From assembly GCA_009746045.1 (NCBI GenBank), contig RPFO01000253.1:5289145-5353144 (forward strand): a stretch of 64,000 bases of DNA, in the 5' to 3' direction. Positions 49,148 through 61,035 of this stretch are shown here, piece after piece; position 1 is the first letter of the stretch; every line of letters starts with the position of its first letter. Made by a program: the position numbers and the translations under genes. This DNA is from Mesostigma viride (Eukaryota; Streptophyta; Mesostigmatophyceae; Mesostigmatales; Mesostigmataceae). The notes below the pieces were generated by a model. That model saw only the letters and a list, made by a program, of their open reading frames with translations. It was not told the DNA's origin and ran no database searches.

Positions 49148-52100
49148 TCATGGGATCAGGTACGGGAGATTTGGGTAGCCCAAACTGGGCCAAAGAAAAA
49201 TTATCAAGTGCTCTTGCGACCCCAGAAGGACTGGGGCGTCCCATTTACTGGTAACGATGACACGTGGTATCATATAAATTAAGTTTCGAAGTCAATAAGT
49301 TTCAAAGTCAAATACTACGTAGTATAAAAATTTAAGAAAAGTGATTGTTTTGATGCAATGAACACGAAACTTACTTGTGATTTGATAAATTTTCGGATCC
49401 ACGCACGCCTTTGAAGATCGTAGGAAATCCCCACACGTTGTAGCTCTCCACCCGCCCATGTTGCGCCCTCTCGACAACGAAGTTGTCATAATGGGCATTG
49501 TTGCCATAATTGGTGTTCTCCTCAAACGGAATAACATTCTTCCAGATTGTTTTCTTCTCGTGAAACACCTGGCGTGGTCATCATGCAATTGTGGAAAAGG
49601 TTAGATAAGTGTGAGAATGCCACTATCATTAGACTGTATTAAAATACTATCTAGTTGCATTCATAAACTATTGCACAAATATAATAGTAGGAGCATATAA
49701 GCGGCACTATTCTCCATGTTATTGTACTTGCTACCTAATGTAGGATATGTTCAAAGGAAACTCTACATGTGGGACGAGACACCAAGACCGCACTGCATGA
49801 TTCTGGATATCTTGCCTAGTAGATATCGTTCGATCAGGGCTTGACACATGCCTTGTGCTTGGGCCCCGATAACGCTGATAATGTGAGGGCACCAAAGGTT
49901 GCTCGCCCAGCTAGGGTGAGGTGCTAGCACCTATCCATATAGCGGGAAGATATGCATGTAGTAGGAAAGAGCAAAGCCCCTCAGAATATCATAAAAAGCC
50001 CCTAGGAATGGCAAGGGTCAGCCCAAACAGGGGCTAAGTGAGTCCATTCAACCAAACAGCTGATCTCTCTTGCAACGCATTGTGGCTACTCACTGGTCGT
50101 GCCATGGCCAAGTGTCAATCCAAGGTAACACAGGGATGGAAGTGAGGCATCACACGGGTGAAACCAAAGACAAGTGGTGCACTTTAGTCGTGTCTAGTGA
50201 ACGATCAAAACTAGGCTTAGCTTACTCTCTCAGGAGGACATCGATTTACACTTGGTGGGGGACGTGAAAGGTCACAAACATATTCCCAGCCCCTGTGAGA
50301 CCTGCGACCAACCTCCGGGCTTAAAAACGGACACCGAAATGGCATTCCATATATTACGAAAAAAACTTTCTGTAATAAACAATTCTAGAAGGCTTAGGCT
50401 CCGGGCGGGTGACCCCCGCCGAGGGGCAGGATTCACCAGTGCTACTCATTCCATACGTTCACTATTGACTCTGTTTGGAAGATAGCATGTCGTACCGCTC
50501 TAAGGCCCTTTGGGCCAAGATACTTTGCGGAAGCCATCCCCCAGTTGAAGTCCCCGCACACCACAAGGAGCGGGCAGGAGAGTTCTTTCTTGAGCAGGAG
50601 CTTCACGGCGCTGGCGGCTGATAGATCCTTCTGGTCCCGGATCAACTCCTTGGTGACTGGACATGTCCAATGTGCGGCAAAGGGCCCAGAAGAGGAGGTA
50701 CAAGATGCACATGATGGGGGGACCTCCAATTTGATAGGGGGATCATCCATTGAAAAGCTTTTCTTCTTTATTTTTCTTTCCTTTTTTTTTTGGAATGAGC
50801 TAAGGCAAACAGTGTGACTAACAATATCAGGGCGATTGTAGGACTCCCTTACCTGCCGCTCTGCGAGCTTGAGACGCGCATGTGGGTGCAACTGTGAATT
50901 CTTGACATAGCTGGCATCTGCTAGCCAGCAACCTGAACACTTCTTCCTGATCTGGGAACCTATGTATCGAAACTATATTAAGTCTACATGGTGAGAAAAG
51001 TTGAATATAGATAGGGCCCATTCCCCCTGCCCAACAAGTTTCCAACCTGCTCCCTCGTCTCAAGAAAAGCTGATTGACTGCATGTCTTCTGAGGTGTTGA
51101 GCATAGATCCAAAATGTCCTGCAGCTGGCCTCCCCATTTTATTGCGTAATAACCGCGTGTGAATCCCTATACTAGAATAGCAGACGACCACATTGAAGAA
51201 CATTTTTTATTTTGTGACATTATTGCATAGAGATGACCTCATCTGGCAAACCAGCGAGTCCCCGCTGTTGATGCACCCAGACACCCTGTACATATACTAC
51301 AATGTGTACAGAACAAAAAGCACACCTGAAACAATGTGACTTTGACATGGTGAACAAAGCCCAACACACCACGACCAATCCCAGAAAGCTGCTGGGGCAG
51401 CACCGCACCCTGGCCATACGATGCACAACCTATTTTTTAACTAGAATTTTTTAACGTATCTTTTCCATCACCAGCTGGCCACCAAATACTGGGGCAATCT
51501 TCTTAAACACACTCACATCATTGGGCATTGGTCGCAGCTCGCAGCAACGCAGCGCATGGACTATCTACGCAGGTCCCTGGCACAACTCACCATCCATAGG
51601 TGTGTGCTGTACTGGCATGCGTCTTCCTGGCAAGATTTTCATTGCCTATTGGCGGCAGCGCCAGTCCCTTGCGCTCACCCGCACCGTGGCGGACGTGTTG
51701 TTTCGCCGCAACCAGGCTGACTTTGTCGTGGCCCATGCGGTCTAGATGTACCCAGGTCCCTCCACTGTTGCCTGCCTGTAGCTGTTTACTGTATTGCATG
51801 TCTAGCATAGTTACCATATGGCTGTTCATGTTTTGCACATTTATTGTGTTGCCAGTCTCATTCCCGTAATTTACTGTTCTCAACTAATAAATATTGCCCA
51901 AGGCATGCTCTGCAAATCAAGTGAGACAGATTATCTAACCCATGCATACGGGCTAACCAGATGCTCAAAGTGACAAGAGCGGGCGGATACAGGGCTTGAA
52001 GGATGTAGGATTTAGGGACCGTGTGGGGTTCGAGGGTGTAAAAGGAGGTGGCGGGTGAGGAATCCCAGAAAAACGCATTACAACATCTGCATCACTCATG

Positions 52101-52340
52101 TTCCGCAGCAGAGCACTCACGTTCCCGTAACCTGTTCGCTTGAGCCTTTCCATTTATCCCAGAGAGCGCCGGAAAGTGACAGTTCATCAAAAAGAACTTC
52201 TTCTGGGAGTCATTGCTGCTGGAGGAGGGCCCGACCTCGTTGTCCCCTTGATGCCCCACGACCACTTCGACACAGAAGGCGTATCTCTTGACGTCCTTAG
52301 GAATGCGGGTGTCCACCGGCGCCTGCCCGTTGGACGCCAT
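49148..52340 (-). CDS. Possible spliced host gene, endonuclease/exonuclease/phosphatase (EEP) family
   Basis: Candidate exons on the minus strand. Exon 1: 52340-52121, from MASNGQAPVDT to NGKAQANRLRE, with donor GTGAGT. Exon 2: 50917-50853, SYVKNSQLHPHARLKLAERQ, after an AG acceptor and before donor GTAAGG; its phase fits exon 1. Exon 3: about 50648-50524, ELIRDQKDLSAASAVKLLLKK, then PLLVVCGDFNW, with the GDFN signature of EEP nucleases. Exon 4: 49568-49375, EENTNYGNNAHYDNFVVERAQ, resembling the YDxxVV strand near the EEP C-terminus, donor GTAAGT. Exon 5: 49184-49148 after a pyrimidine-rich acceptor; the join gives SNHN where EEP enzymes have SDH. The exon 3/4 phase does not fit, so an exon is missing or a limit is wrong. 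If real, it is an Mg-dependent nuclease or phosphatase. Coordinates span introns. Confidence 0.38.
51430..51745 (+). other. Coding-looking stretch, plus strand, unrecognised
   Basis: Two overlapping plus-strand frames look protein-like: TQRMDYLRRSLAQLTIH and, after a shift, RQRQSLALTRTVADVLFRRNQADFVVAHAV, ending in a stop at 51743-51745. It lies within a proposed intron of the minus-strand EEP candidate. It could be a terminal exon of another gene or a pseudogene; I recognise no family. Confidence 0.25.
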
Positions 52341-52769
52341 GCATGAGTGGGAGAGAAGAGAGCGGGAACTCTTCAGCACAGAGAGTACCCATGGGTACCA
52401 TTCACTGTCCCACGTCACGGGACTGACCGTTTCCCGTCCCCTCCTCCCCCACTGATGCCTGCCCCTTACTCTGCCACAAACTCCCCTGGCCCCCTCCCTT
52501 TCCCCCAACGAGGTTCATTCATTGTCTCCCACATGGACAGGCAGCAAAAACCTAGAAGGCAGCAGCCACACTGTGGCTACTTAAAAAGATCACGATTTAC
52601 TGAAGGGGTTCGTGTAAAAAAACACTAAAAGAACGTAGCAGGCATAAAAAACTGAGCTATAGCAAGGAAAGAAAAGCTGCACAAACAGAAAAGCAAATAA
52701 ACCGCTGCGAACAGGGAAGACATGCCCAAGAGAGGACATGCCTGAAGAGGAGCTAGGATAAGGACCAAG
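52341..52769. other. Unassigned, possible promoter region of the EEP candidate
   Basis: No coding or repeat signal other than C-rich runs. It is bounded on the right by the family F transposon. Confidence 0.3.
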
Positions 52770-53701
52770 TTAAGGGGACAGGACATGCCCGAATTTTTTG
52801 ACGCAGAAAAATTCGCGGCACCGTCCGAGGTACCGCCCGTACCGTGAAAAGTGGGAGCACGGTGCGCGCACCCCTTGCGGAAGTGGCCATGGCGACTGCG
52901 TTCAGGCGAAACTACCACCATAGGGCGATGGAAATGCAAAATATTTACTCAAATGTTAAAGAGGATGATTTTATGATCTTCTACGTGGCGGAAATCAGCT
53001 GGTTTACAATATCGCTGTTTTTTTTTATATGCCATCGGCATGGGGGTAATCTGCATTTTTGGTCGCACGGAATGAAATAGAACTCATGATAGCGGCTGTA
53101 AAATCGCGGTTTTGACAGTGCTCTGACCGTGAAGCAGGCATTAATATCGTCAGCATCGAATTCAAAACCCAGCGGGTGCTTTTTGCCACCATTTCGGCCA
53201 TTCTCGGTAAGTAATTGTTCAGGCCTGCGCAGTGCGTGTCTGACCTGTCCATGGAAGAACGGCTGTTGTTGCGCGCCTGGGCGAGGGATTTCTGAGGGCA
53301 AGGTACATCGCGAATGTTATCTGCTATAAGCGCTTTCTTCTATGAGCTCATCGTTCGACGTTTTTCGCGTTCTTGTGGGGCAGTTTCCGCCCGCTAGCTT
53401 GCCGTGGCTTGCTGTTGTGTTGTCGAATACCTGGCAGCTTTAGATTGCTCTTGTTGATGTTGTGGTCAGGGCCGCTTCAGTCGCAGCCTATAGCTTTTCG
53501 GAAAGGTTTAAGGCATTTCATGAAACGTGTTCTGGCAAGGATGTTGTGCGTATGGACGCTTCTTGTTGTGTGAGAGTGACGCGCCCTCTCTTCGCAGCGG
53601 CATCACAGCGCTCATGCGCTGAAGGGCCGCCAATGTTTCCTTTGCATTTTAGCGTGCAGGGATGGAGGTGTTGAATTGATGATAATATGGAGATATTGCA
53701 T

Positions 53702-54448
53702 TTAAGATCACTCAGCTCCCAAGAAGACCAGCATTTGATTGAATACAATAAGTGGAGCCCAAAAAATGCAGCAGTTAACAGTGGCCTTAAGGTTTCTCAA
53801 TCCGCACGCGGAAGCAAGAAGCCTCCAGGGTGGGAGGGAGGGGAAAGAAACAATTGCGGATCACTGCCTGCCTAGCTTGCTTAAGGCATGGTCCGCCAAC
53901 ACACAAGCTGACATCATCCTAAATTAAGTAAACCGGCATGCGTCACACGCCGGCCTGAACAGTGCTGAAAACGCCACTGAAACAACGTGGTCACGCACCC
54001 CCAGGCTAGTGCGTTAACCGTACAGGTATTTGTACAAGGTTCCCAAGACTGACAAACATAAAACTCGCCCATCAACCCCTTGGGCCGGTCCGAATCCACT
54101 ATAGAATAATTAATCACGACTCACTAAAGAACCAAATCAGTCAAAGATTCGTTAAGCAACCAGCCGACCCTACAGGTCCCCAGCTAACCTCAGCTGGTGC
54201 AACCAAATACGAATCTTTGCAAGTAAGTCGTATAAAACCTACAATTAATTTTCTCGGACCTCTAATTAATAGCCACCGACCCTTATAAACAACCGGGTCA
54301 TCCAAGGAAAATTCAGGCGAACATGAAACCCTTTGTACAGATCGAATTAGTCAGCCCATGCCGCAGACAGCCTTCCACACGCAGGCCAAGACATAGCGGC
54401 CCTATCTTTCCCGCATGCATTAATTGAACTTTATTCAGAGAAAACCGA
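53702..54448 (+). repeat. Repeat family R, unit 1 (complete, about 747 bp)
   Basis: Runs from TTAAGATCACTCAGCTCCC to AAAACCGA and is followed head-to-tail by unit 2, whose TTAAGATCTCTAAGCTCCC starts at 54449. A partial copy lies at 25517-25746. It has no coding content. Its nature is open: LTR-like or satellite-like. Confidence 0.8.
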
Positions 54449-54580
54449 TTAAGATCTCTAAGCTCCCAAGAAGACCAGCATTTGATTGAATACAATAAGT
54501 GGAGCCCTGCCACAAATGCAGCAGTTAACAGTGGCCTTAAGGTTTCTCAATCCGCACGTGGAAGCAAGAAGCCTCCACCC

Positions 54581-55404
54581 AATTACCCCCTGGCGCCAAC
54601 CCATTGCGCCGATTAATCTCATGACCACCGTGCGCGAAAGAGCGTGTCGCAACATCTTAAATGGCGACTCAGCCCGGGCTAGGCTATATTAACCCCGCAG
54701 GGGCCCGCTGGTTCAATGCGACACAAGTCGGTGACCACCCCAAAAGCAAGCCCCAAAAAAGAGCCAGCATTTCGCAATTCCGGAATGGTCCAAAAAGGAA
54801 AGAGGTTTTACGACACCAAAATAGACTGAGCCGCGCAGCAGGTGCTGAGACGAAAAGGAACGACAAAGGTCTGGCGTAGCCTCGCCTCCCTAAGACGCCC
54901 TCCCCAACTCGAGTCTCGCAATAGGGAATAATATCTAGCTTCGGAGCGCAACCCTCGCACGGCTCCTATTGTCCCCAACTACCCCTCCTCGGCAGGAGCA
55001 GCTGGACAACGGACCTGCCGCCACAAAAATAATTTATGAAAAAAACAGGCCGCCGCTGTCAGGAACCTGGTTCAGGACCTTTGGAGTACAGGTCACGTCC
55101 CACGCACCATCGCAAGGTGGCAAGCCTAGGATGTGACACTAGAGCTGTTTTAGAAACTTATGAACAGCTCCGCCGAAGCTGGTCAAACCGCCGAAGTAGC
55201 GCCCATCCTTCGCCCATGTCAAAAAGACCCGCAGCCGGGGAAAACGACATGGGGGTAAATTTAAATTTTCTTTCCGTTGCACGACCAACTCTACTATGCT
55301 TGGTCGAACAACTTAGCGGTTGTGCCACCATCTGCCTCGGCTACAAGGCAGATGCAACCCGCGTTAGAATGTGCAATTTTGCACAGGCGGCCATTGCCGC
55401 CATT
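54581..55404. other. Unknown 825-bp segment inside repeat R unit 2
   Basis: Replaces a dozen bases of unit 1 (the GGGTGGGAGGGAG stretch). It has no recognisable ORF, TIR or target duplication and appears nowhere else in the window. Confidence 0.5.
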
Positions 55405-56178
55405 GGGAAAGAAACAATTGCGGATCACTGCCTGCCTAGCTTGCTTAAGGCATGGTCCGCCAACACACAAGCTGACATCATCCTAAATTAAGTAACACCG
55501 GCATGCGTCACACGCCGGCCTGAACAGTGCTGAAAACGCCACTGAAACAACGTGGTCACGCACCCCCAGGCTAGTGCGTTAACCGCACAGGTATTTGTAC
55601 AAGGTTCCCAAGACTGACAAACATAAAACTCGCCCATCAACCCCTTGGGCCGGTCCGAATCCACTATACAATCGTGGTTCTCTGAACATAGTTTCTTTAT
55701 AGTGAGATGGAAGGGTAGCCGCTATAGCTAGGTTATTGGGTTCACGTGACATACCTTTTGAGGCCGGTGCGGCCCTGATCCGGATCAGTCGTGGCCAAAA
55801 CTTTGGCTAGTTTTTCTTGGCCAGGTGGCAGGAGCTACGTTGAGATATAAACCTGCCACTGTCTAGGTTTCTTGGCTAATGGCGTAGTGATTAACTAGAT
55901 CTAGATTCCTTCTCTCACGCAATATGTGACCTAATAGCCCCGGCAGCCTTACGTAAGCTGCCGGCAATTAGAACGCCACTTCGTTTTGTTCAGACGCAAC
56001 ATTTGCGTGCGAAAATGCCGTCCGGGCAAGGCCGCATGACACGCAAAAAAGGACAAAAACAAACCCCTAGCTAAGGTCGGCCTCTTTTCTTTTCACGAGG
56101 GGTGACAGCAAGCCAGGGGAAACGAACTCTGGTTTTGACGAACCTGTACTGTCGGAGCCATTTTTGGCCTGAGCAGCA

Positions 56179-57260
56179 ATGCCGAAGGGGCGCAAAGCTA
56201 CAGCAGGCAGGCAGCGCGCGGGAGGACGGGACGCCCACACCGCGGGCTGCCCAGTCGCGCCAGTCGCCTTCAGCGCCAAAAAGAAGCAGTCGCACTCTGC
56301 TCGCCAAGTGCATCAGCGCAGAGGCGGTGGGGCAGTCGAGCAGGTCTTCGGTGCGAGGACTGGGTGACGGAGGCCAGCTCGTGGAGCTCGAGCCAGCTGA
56401 AGTCTGTCGTGCAGTTGCTGGCCGATCACGTTGATGTTGGCGACGTGTTGGACGCACGTGACCCAAACGGAACGTTGGTGGCAAATGCTGGCCGTGGCAG
56501 ATCTCGCGACGGACGAGGAGGAGGATAGGCGCTGCACCAACGACATGCGAACGAAAAATGGCAAGCCGAAGGCGCGGCCAAGGTTTCGGCAGGTGGGGGG
56601 GCTGTCGGAAAGGAAATGGGGCGAGGTTGGCGACATTCGTTGGGGCACCTCCGGAACCGAAAATCAGGAGACGGGAGACGAGGAGGGAGAGTTCGCAGCC
56701 GAGAAATTCATGCAAGGTTTGAAGGCAGCGCTGGAGGAATGGAGGGGGCGGGAAGCCACTTCAAGGCCTCGAAAGGGGTGGCGCTGCAAGCCGAGCAAGA
56801 GCGTGAAATATCGGTTTCGGAGCGGGTGCTGCGGGGTGTTGGAGGCCCAGCACAATGGATGGGAATCCGGTCGTGGGTCATGACGGTCAACCTGGAAATT
56901 GTGCGGAAAGTGGAGAAGAGGAAATTGCATGAGCCTTGCATTGGCCACTGGACAGCACTTCTGCAACGGAAAGCTGCTGGAACAGCAGCCGGGGAGCTTG
57001 TGGGCATGGCAGTAACTAATGAGGGTGGTGGCGGGCCTGCTGCAGGGGAGGGGCGGGGGTTGGGCGGAAGGTGGCCAGCCACCTGCTTGCCATTGGGGGA
57101 GCAGGCTGCACTGTCAGCCACCCGGCTGTGGGCAGCGCTCTGCCAAAGCTGCGGGCCTTGGACAAGAGGAGCAAGGTCTCACAAGTGGGCTAAAAGAATC
57201 CGACCGGACCGCTCCTTTGTTCCCGTGCAGGTGGTTGCACGTAACCATGGGGCAGGGTGA
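56179..57260 (+). pseudogene. DIRS copy 2 gag remnant
   Basis: Same order as the gag ORF of copy 1 (MPKGRKATAG start at 56179) but broken by many one-base losses, mostly in doubled bases or short homopolymers. No frame longer than about 70 codons follows the original reading for long. Confidence 0.75.
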
Positions 57261-57369
57261 GTCGGACGCGCGGAGCAGCGTGCACGTGCTGCCACCGCGA
57301 GTGCACCATGCAATGCAAGGTAGTGCGCTGGCCCTTGGCCACTGGGCGGCGGGCGCAACAAGCAATCAC

Positions 57370-58653
57370 TAGCCAGCAATGGCGGGTTGTGGTCCGGAGT
57401 CGTTGGCGGGATCCGGGGATGCACATCAACGAGAGGATGTGCGGGCACAGTGAAGGGCGTGGAGGGGTGCGCGCACTTGGCAAACCGAGCAAGCGGGTGG
57501 TGAGGTTGGTGGACTCCACCGCGGCGTTGGGCTGCTTGGCTAAGGGGCGGTCCTCATCCCACAAGCTCAACAAGCAGTGCCGCCGCTTGTGCGCGCTGAC
57601 CCTCGCCACTGGGAGCCGTTCCCAGTGGGTGTGGACGCCGAGTGCACTTCAACCAGCCGATGGCGTTTCTTGCGGCCAATCCATGGCGACTTTCTTGGCA
57701 GGCTGGGTGCGCGACCTGACCGCGGAAGGCATCCATCCTAACCCAGGGCCCCCTGCACCTGTTAGCTACCTTCCATTGCTAGAGGGGAAAGTAAAGCCGG
57801 CTACCTTGCTGGCCTACCGTCGTGGTCTTGATTCCCTCTTGACTTGGTGGGAGGCTGGTGGGCGGGCGGACAGGTCATCGTCACGAGCTGACACCCTTGA
57901 GGAGACATTTTGTGCGTATGTCGCCTGGGCTCATTTTCGGGGATACAGCCGCCAGAAGGTGTCAATGCCTTGATGGGGTTGCAACTTTATTATCCCGGTA
58001 TGGTGAACCGGTGGGACTTGGCCCGTGGCGTCCTCGCTGGGTGGAAAACACTTGCGCCCCCCCGTGCCCCTCCTCCCATTCCATGGGAGGCGGCGTTTGC
58101 ACTTGCCAGCACGATGGTCATGCCTTGCGGGCCTGCTGGTGGTCATCGTGTTCCGCCATTACCTGCGAATCTCGGAGGCGCTGAACCTCCGTGTTGGCCA
58201 TGTGCGCCTCCAGCCTGACGTTCGGCTTGGGCCGGCTCAACGGGGCGCCCTACTGTTGAGGTCTACCAAGACCTCTAAGGGCAAGACTCAGTCAGTGGTG
58301 GTAGAAGATGTGATGTCTGAAACCATCCTCCGTCACTTCAATCGCGGGTAAGCACGCTTGGGAGGCCGTGTTCCCTTTCACCTACCAGCAATTCAGGCGC
58401 ATTTGGCAGGATGCGACTCAGGCCTTGGGGGTCGCCCAGATTTTCACCATTCACGGGTTGCGGCATGGGGGTGCCACTCATGATTTCCTCGAGGGTCGCA
58501 GCATGGGGGACATCCAGGCCCGGGGGCGCTGGCTTAGCAGCTCCACGGTTGCCCATTATGTGGGCTTGCACCGGAGTTTGGAGGTGGAGTTTCCTTAGGT
58601 TCTTCTTCGGACCATGGCCGCCTGCCCCCCTCGGGCCTGGCGGGCTATTTTGA
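57370..58653 (+). pseudogene. DIRS copy 2 RNase H end and tyrosine recombinase remnant
   Basis: The frame 57257-57973 reads RLVDSTAALGCLAKG, the NPGP motif and the recombinase N-terminus. A small indel near 57950, a 10-bp deletion near 58123 and a one-base insertion near 58340 then move the reading frame before HGLRHGG and VAHYVGLHR. All recombinase catalytic residues are still encoded, but not in one frame. Confidence 0.8.
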
Positions 58654-59542
58654 AATTGCCCTCCACCTAGTTTGGTTGTTCATTTCTATGTCATTATGCT
58701 AGGTTCTTTGCCCCTGGCATGGATCGCCAGGGAGGGATATAAGGGTAAGGCTAGCCTTTGCCAAGCAATAAGTGTTCCCATGAGCATCGGCGGCCGGGAT
58801 GTGGCCTGCCTTTTGTATGTGCTCCACTCATTGTTTTAATAAAGAGTCTGGTTACCCTGGAGTTCCACGGTTAATAGAATCGTGGTTCTCTGAACATAGT
58901 TTCTTTATAGTGAGATGGAAGGGTAGCCGCTATAGCTAGGTTATTGGGTTCACGTGACATACCTTTTGAGGCCGGTGCGGCCCTGATCCGGATCAGTCGT
59001 GGCCAAAACTTTGGCTAGTTTTTCTTGGCCAGGTGGCAGGAGCTACGTTGAGATATAAACCTGCCACTGTCTAGGTTTCTTGGCTAATGGCGTAGTGATT
59101 AACTAGATCTAGATTCCTTCTCTCACGCAATATGTGACCTAATAGCCCCGGCAGCCTTACGTAAGCTGCCGGCAATTAGAACGCCACATTACGTCATTTG
59201 TTCAGACGCAACATTTGCGTGGCGAAAAAATGCCGTCCGGGCCAAGGCCGCATGACACGCAAAAAAGGACAAAAACAAACCCACCTAGCTAAGGTCGGCC
59301 TCTTTTCTTTTCCCGCCCACCCTCCCTGCGTGTTTGGGGGTAAGGCTAGCCTTTGCCAAGCAATAAGTGTTCCCATGAGCATCGGCGGCCGGGATGTGGC
59401 CTGCCTTTTGTATGTGCTCCACTCATCGTTTTAATAAAGAGTCTGGTTACCCTGGAGTTCCACGGTTAATAGAATAATTAATCACGACTCACTAAAGAAC
59501 CCAAATCAGTCAAAGATTCGTTAAGCAACCAGCCGACCCTAC

Positions 59543-59722
59543 AAATGTATTTTAAATTATTTAAATTATTTTTTTTAATTTAGGAAAAGATAAATAATAA
59601 ATAATATTAATTATTTTATTAATATTATTTATTATTTATCTTTCAAAAAATTTAATAAAATATTAACTATTAATGACTTTTACTTTTTAAAACTTTTTAA
59701 TTAATTAATTTTATTATTGTTA
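59543..59722. repeat. AT-rich hairpin insertion
   Basis: 180 bp absent from repeat R unit 1. It contains a perfect 26-bp stem (59586-59611 with 59618-59643) and a 6-base loop. Confidence 0.75.
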
Positions 59723-60574
59723 GAGGTCCCCAGCTAACCTCAGCTGGTGCAACCAAATACGAATCTTTGCAAGTAAGTCGTATAAAACCTACAATTAATT
59801 TTCTCGGACCTCTAATTAATAGCCACCGACCCTTATAAACAACCGGGTCATCCAAGGAAAATTCAGGCGAACATGAAACCCTTTGTACAGATCGAATTAG
59901 TCAGCCCATGCCGCAGACAGCCTTCCACACGCAGGCCAAGGCATAGCGGCCCTATCTTTCCCGCATGCGTTAATTAAACTAATTCAGAGAAAAACGATTG
60001 TGTGACTGCATGTAGATAGCTGCCATTATTGGTTTATTTGAGCTTTCCCTTGTTATGATGATGTGACAAGACTACAATGTGCTGAGCCAACCATGGTTGA
60101 CATGGTTGACTGCATGCAAGCTATGATCCTCATCATACCATGTTCCTACTTGGTTCCTTGCCCTCCATAGTCCCTGCTTGTTGCCCATGCCGGATAGGGC
60201 AGTTTAGGAAGTGTTGTAGTAATGACGAGCTTGGTTGGCATCAACCTTACACTCTAACATGGGAGGAACATAGAAAATGCTGGTTAGGCATGTTAGTGCT
60301 ACCATCGTTATTGCTATGCACATAGATACAAGGCTGGCCACGCTCGAGGGGCGATGAAGGCGTATGAGGTGCGTGGCCACCCCATTGTACTTTCTAAACA
60401 TATTCATCATGGTTTTGGTTCATGTTGGATGGCATACAAAGTGTCATTGTGCTTACCTGCTCCTTATTAGCGCCTTGTCAGGTGGTCACACATGAAGCCC
60501 ATCAACCTGAGCAGTTCTTGTCACAATGACCCCCAACCTTGAGGACGCGTTGTTGTCAACGTGCAATAGCTAAT

Positions 60575-61035
60575 TACCGTAGTGGTCAAAATCACTTTGC
60601 GACAAACCTCTTTGCGAATCGACCTCGCAAACTACTTTTCATGGGCTTCATTTTGGGTCGCAAAGTTCAAAACTTACCGCGTCGCGCCTGCGCCATGCCG
60701 CACGCAGACAGGTAGAACGAACGCGTGGCGCCAAAACTTTCGCGCCTTTTGTCACTTGTCATGCGAAAGCCAAAGGTTTAGGCTTGTGCAGCCATGCACG
60801 TTGTCTTGGCACGATGGCAGAAGAGCGGGGAGGCCGGCAGGCCAGCAGGCAGTCAAGCCTGCTGGCCTATAAATTTACAACATCGAGTACCTGCCAGTTG
60901 CCACTGACCATAAACAAGTCGATGGGCTCGCAAACCTAAAACTTTGCCTTCATTTTGGGTCGCAAACTATAAATTTCACCCTGTTTTGGGGTCGCAAAGT
61001 AGGTTTGTCGCAAAGTGATTTTGACCACTACGGTA
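60575..61035. mobile_element. TA-flanked MITE (Tc1/mariner-like)
   Basis: TACCGTAGTGGTCAAAATCA and the following bases (60575-60608) are the exact inverted match of 61002-61035, about 34 bp. The outer TA fits a TA target duplication as in Tc1/mariner elements. At 461 bp with no ORF it is non-autonomous. It lies within family F copy 2 and has no equivalent in copy 1. Confidence 0.75.

Larger units (their letters stand above)
55671..59474 (+). mobile_element. DIRS-order element, copy 2, RT-deleted
   Basis: The same split repeats: A1 about 55671-56096, B1 about 58744-58880, A2 about 58881-59313, B2 about 59339-59474. The intact unit 1 of repeat R gives the empty site (CCACTATAGAATAATTAATC). Compared with copy 1 the internal region lacks the RT part (equivalent of about 40110-41745), joined near 57335, while RNase H end, NPGP motif and recombinase are retained. 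Confidence 0.88.
54449..59999 (+). repeat. Repeat family R, unit 2, carrying three insertions
   Basis: Aligns with unit 1 in pieces: 54449-54580, about 55405-55670, 59475-59542 and 59723-59999. Insertions are an 825-bp unknown segment (54581-55404), the DIRS copy (55671-59474) and a 180-bp AT-rich hairpin segment (59543-59722). Confidence 0.75.
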
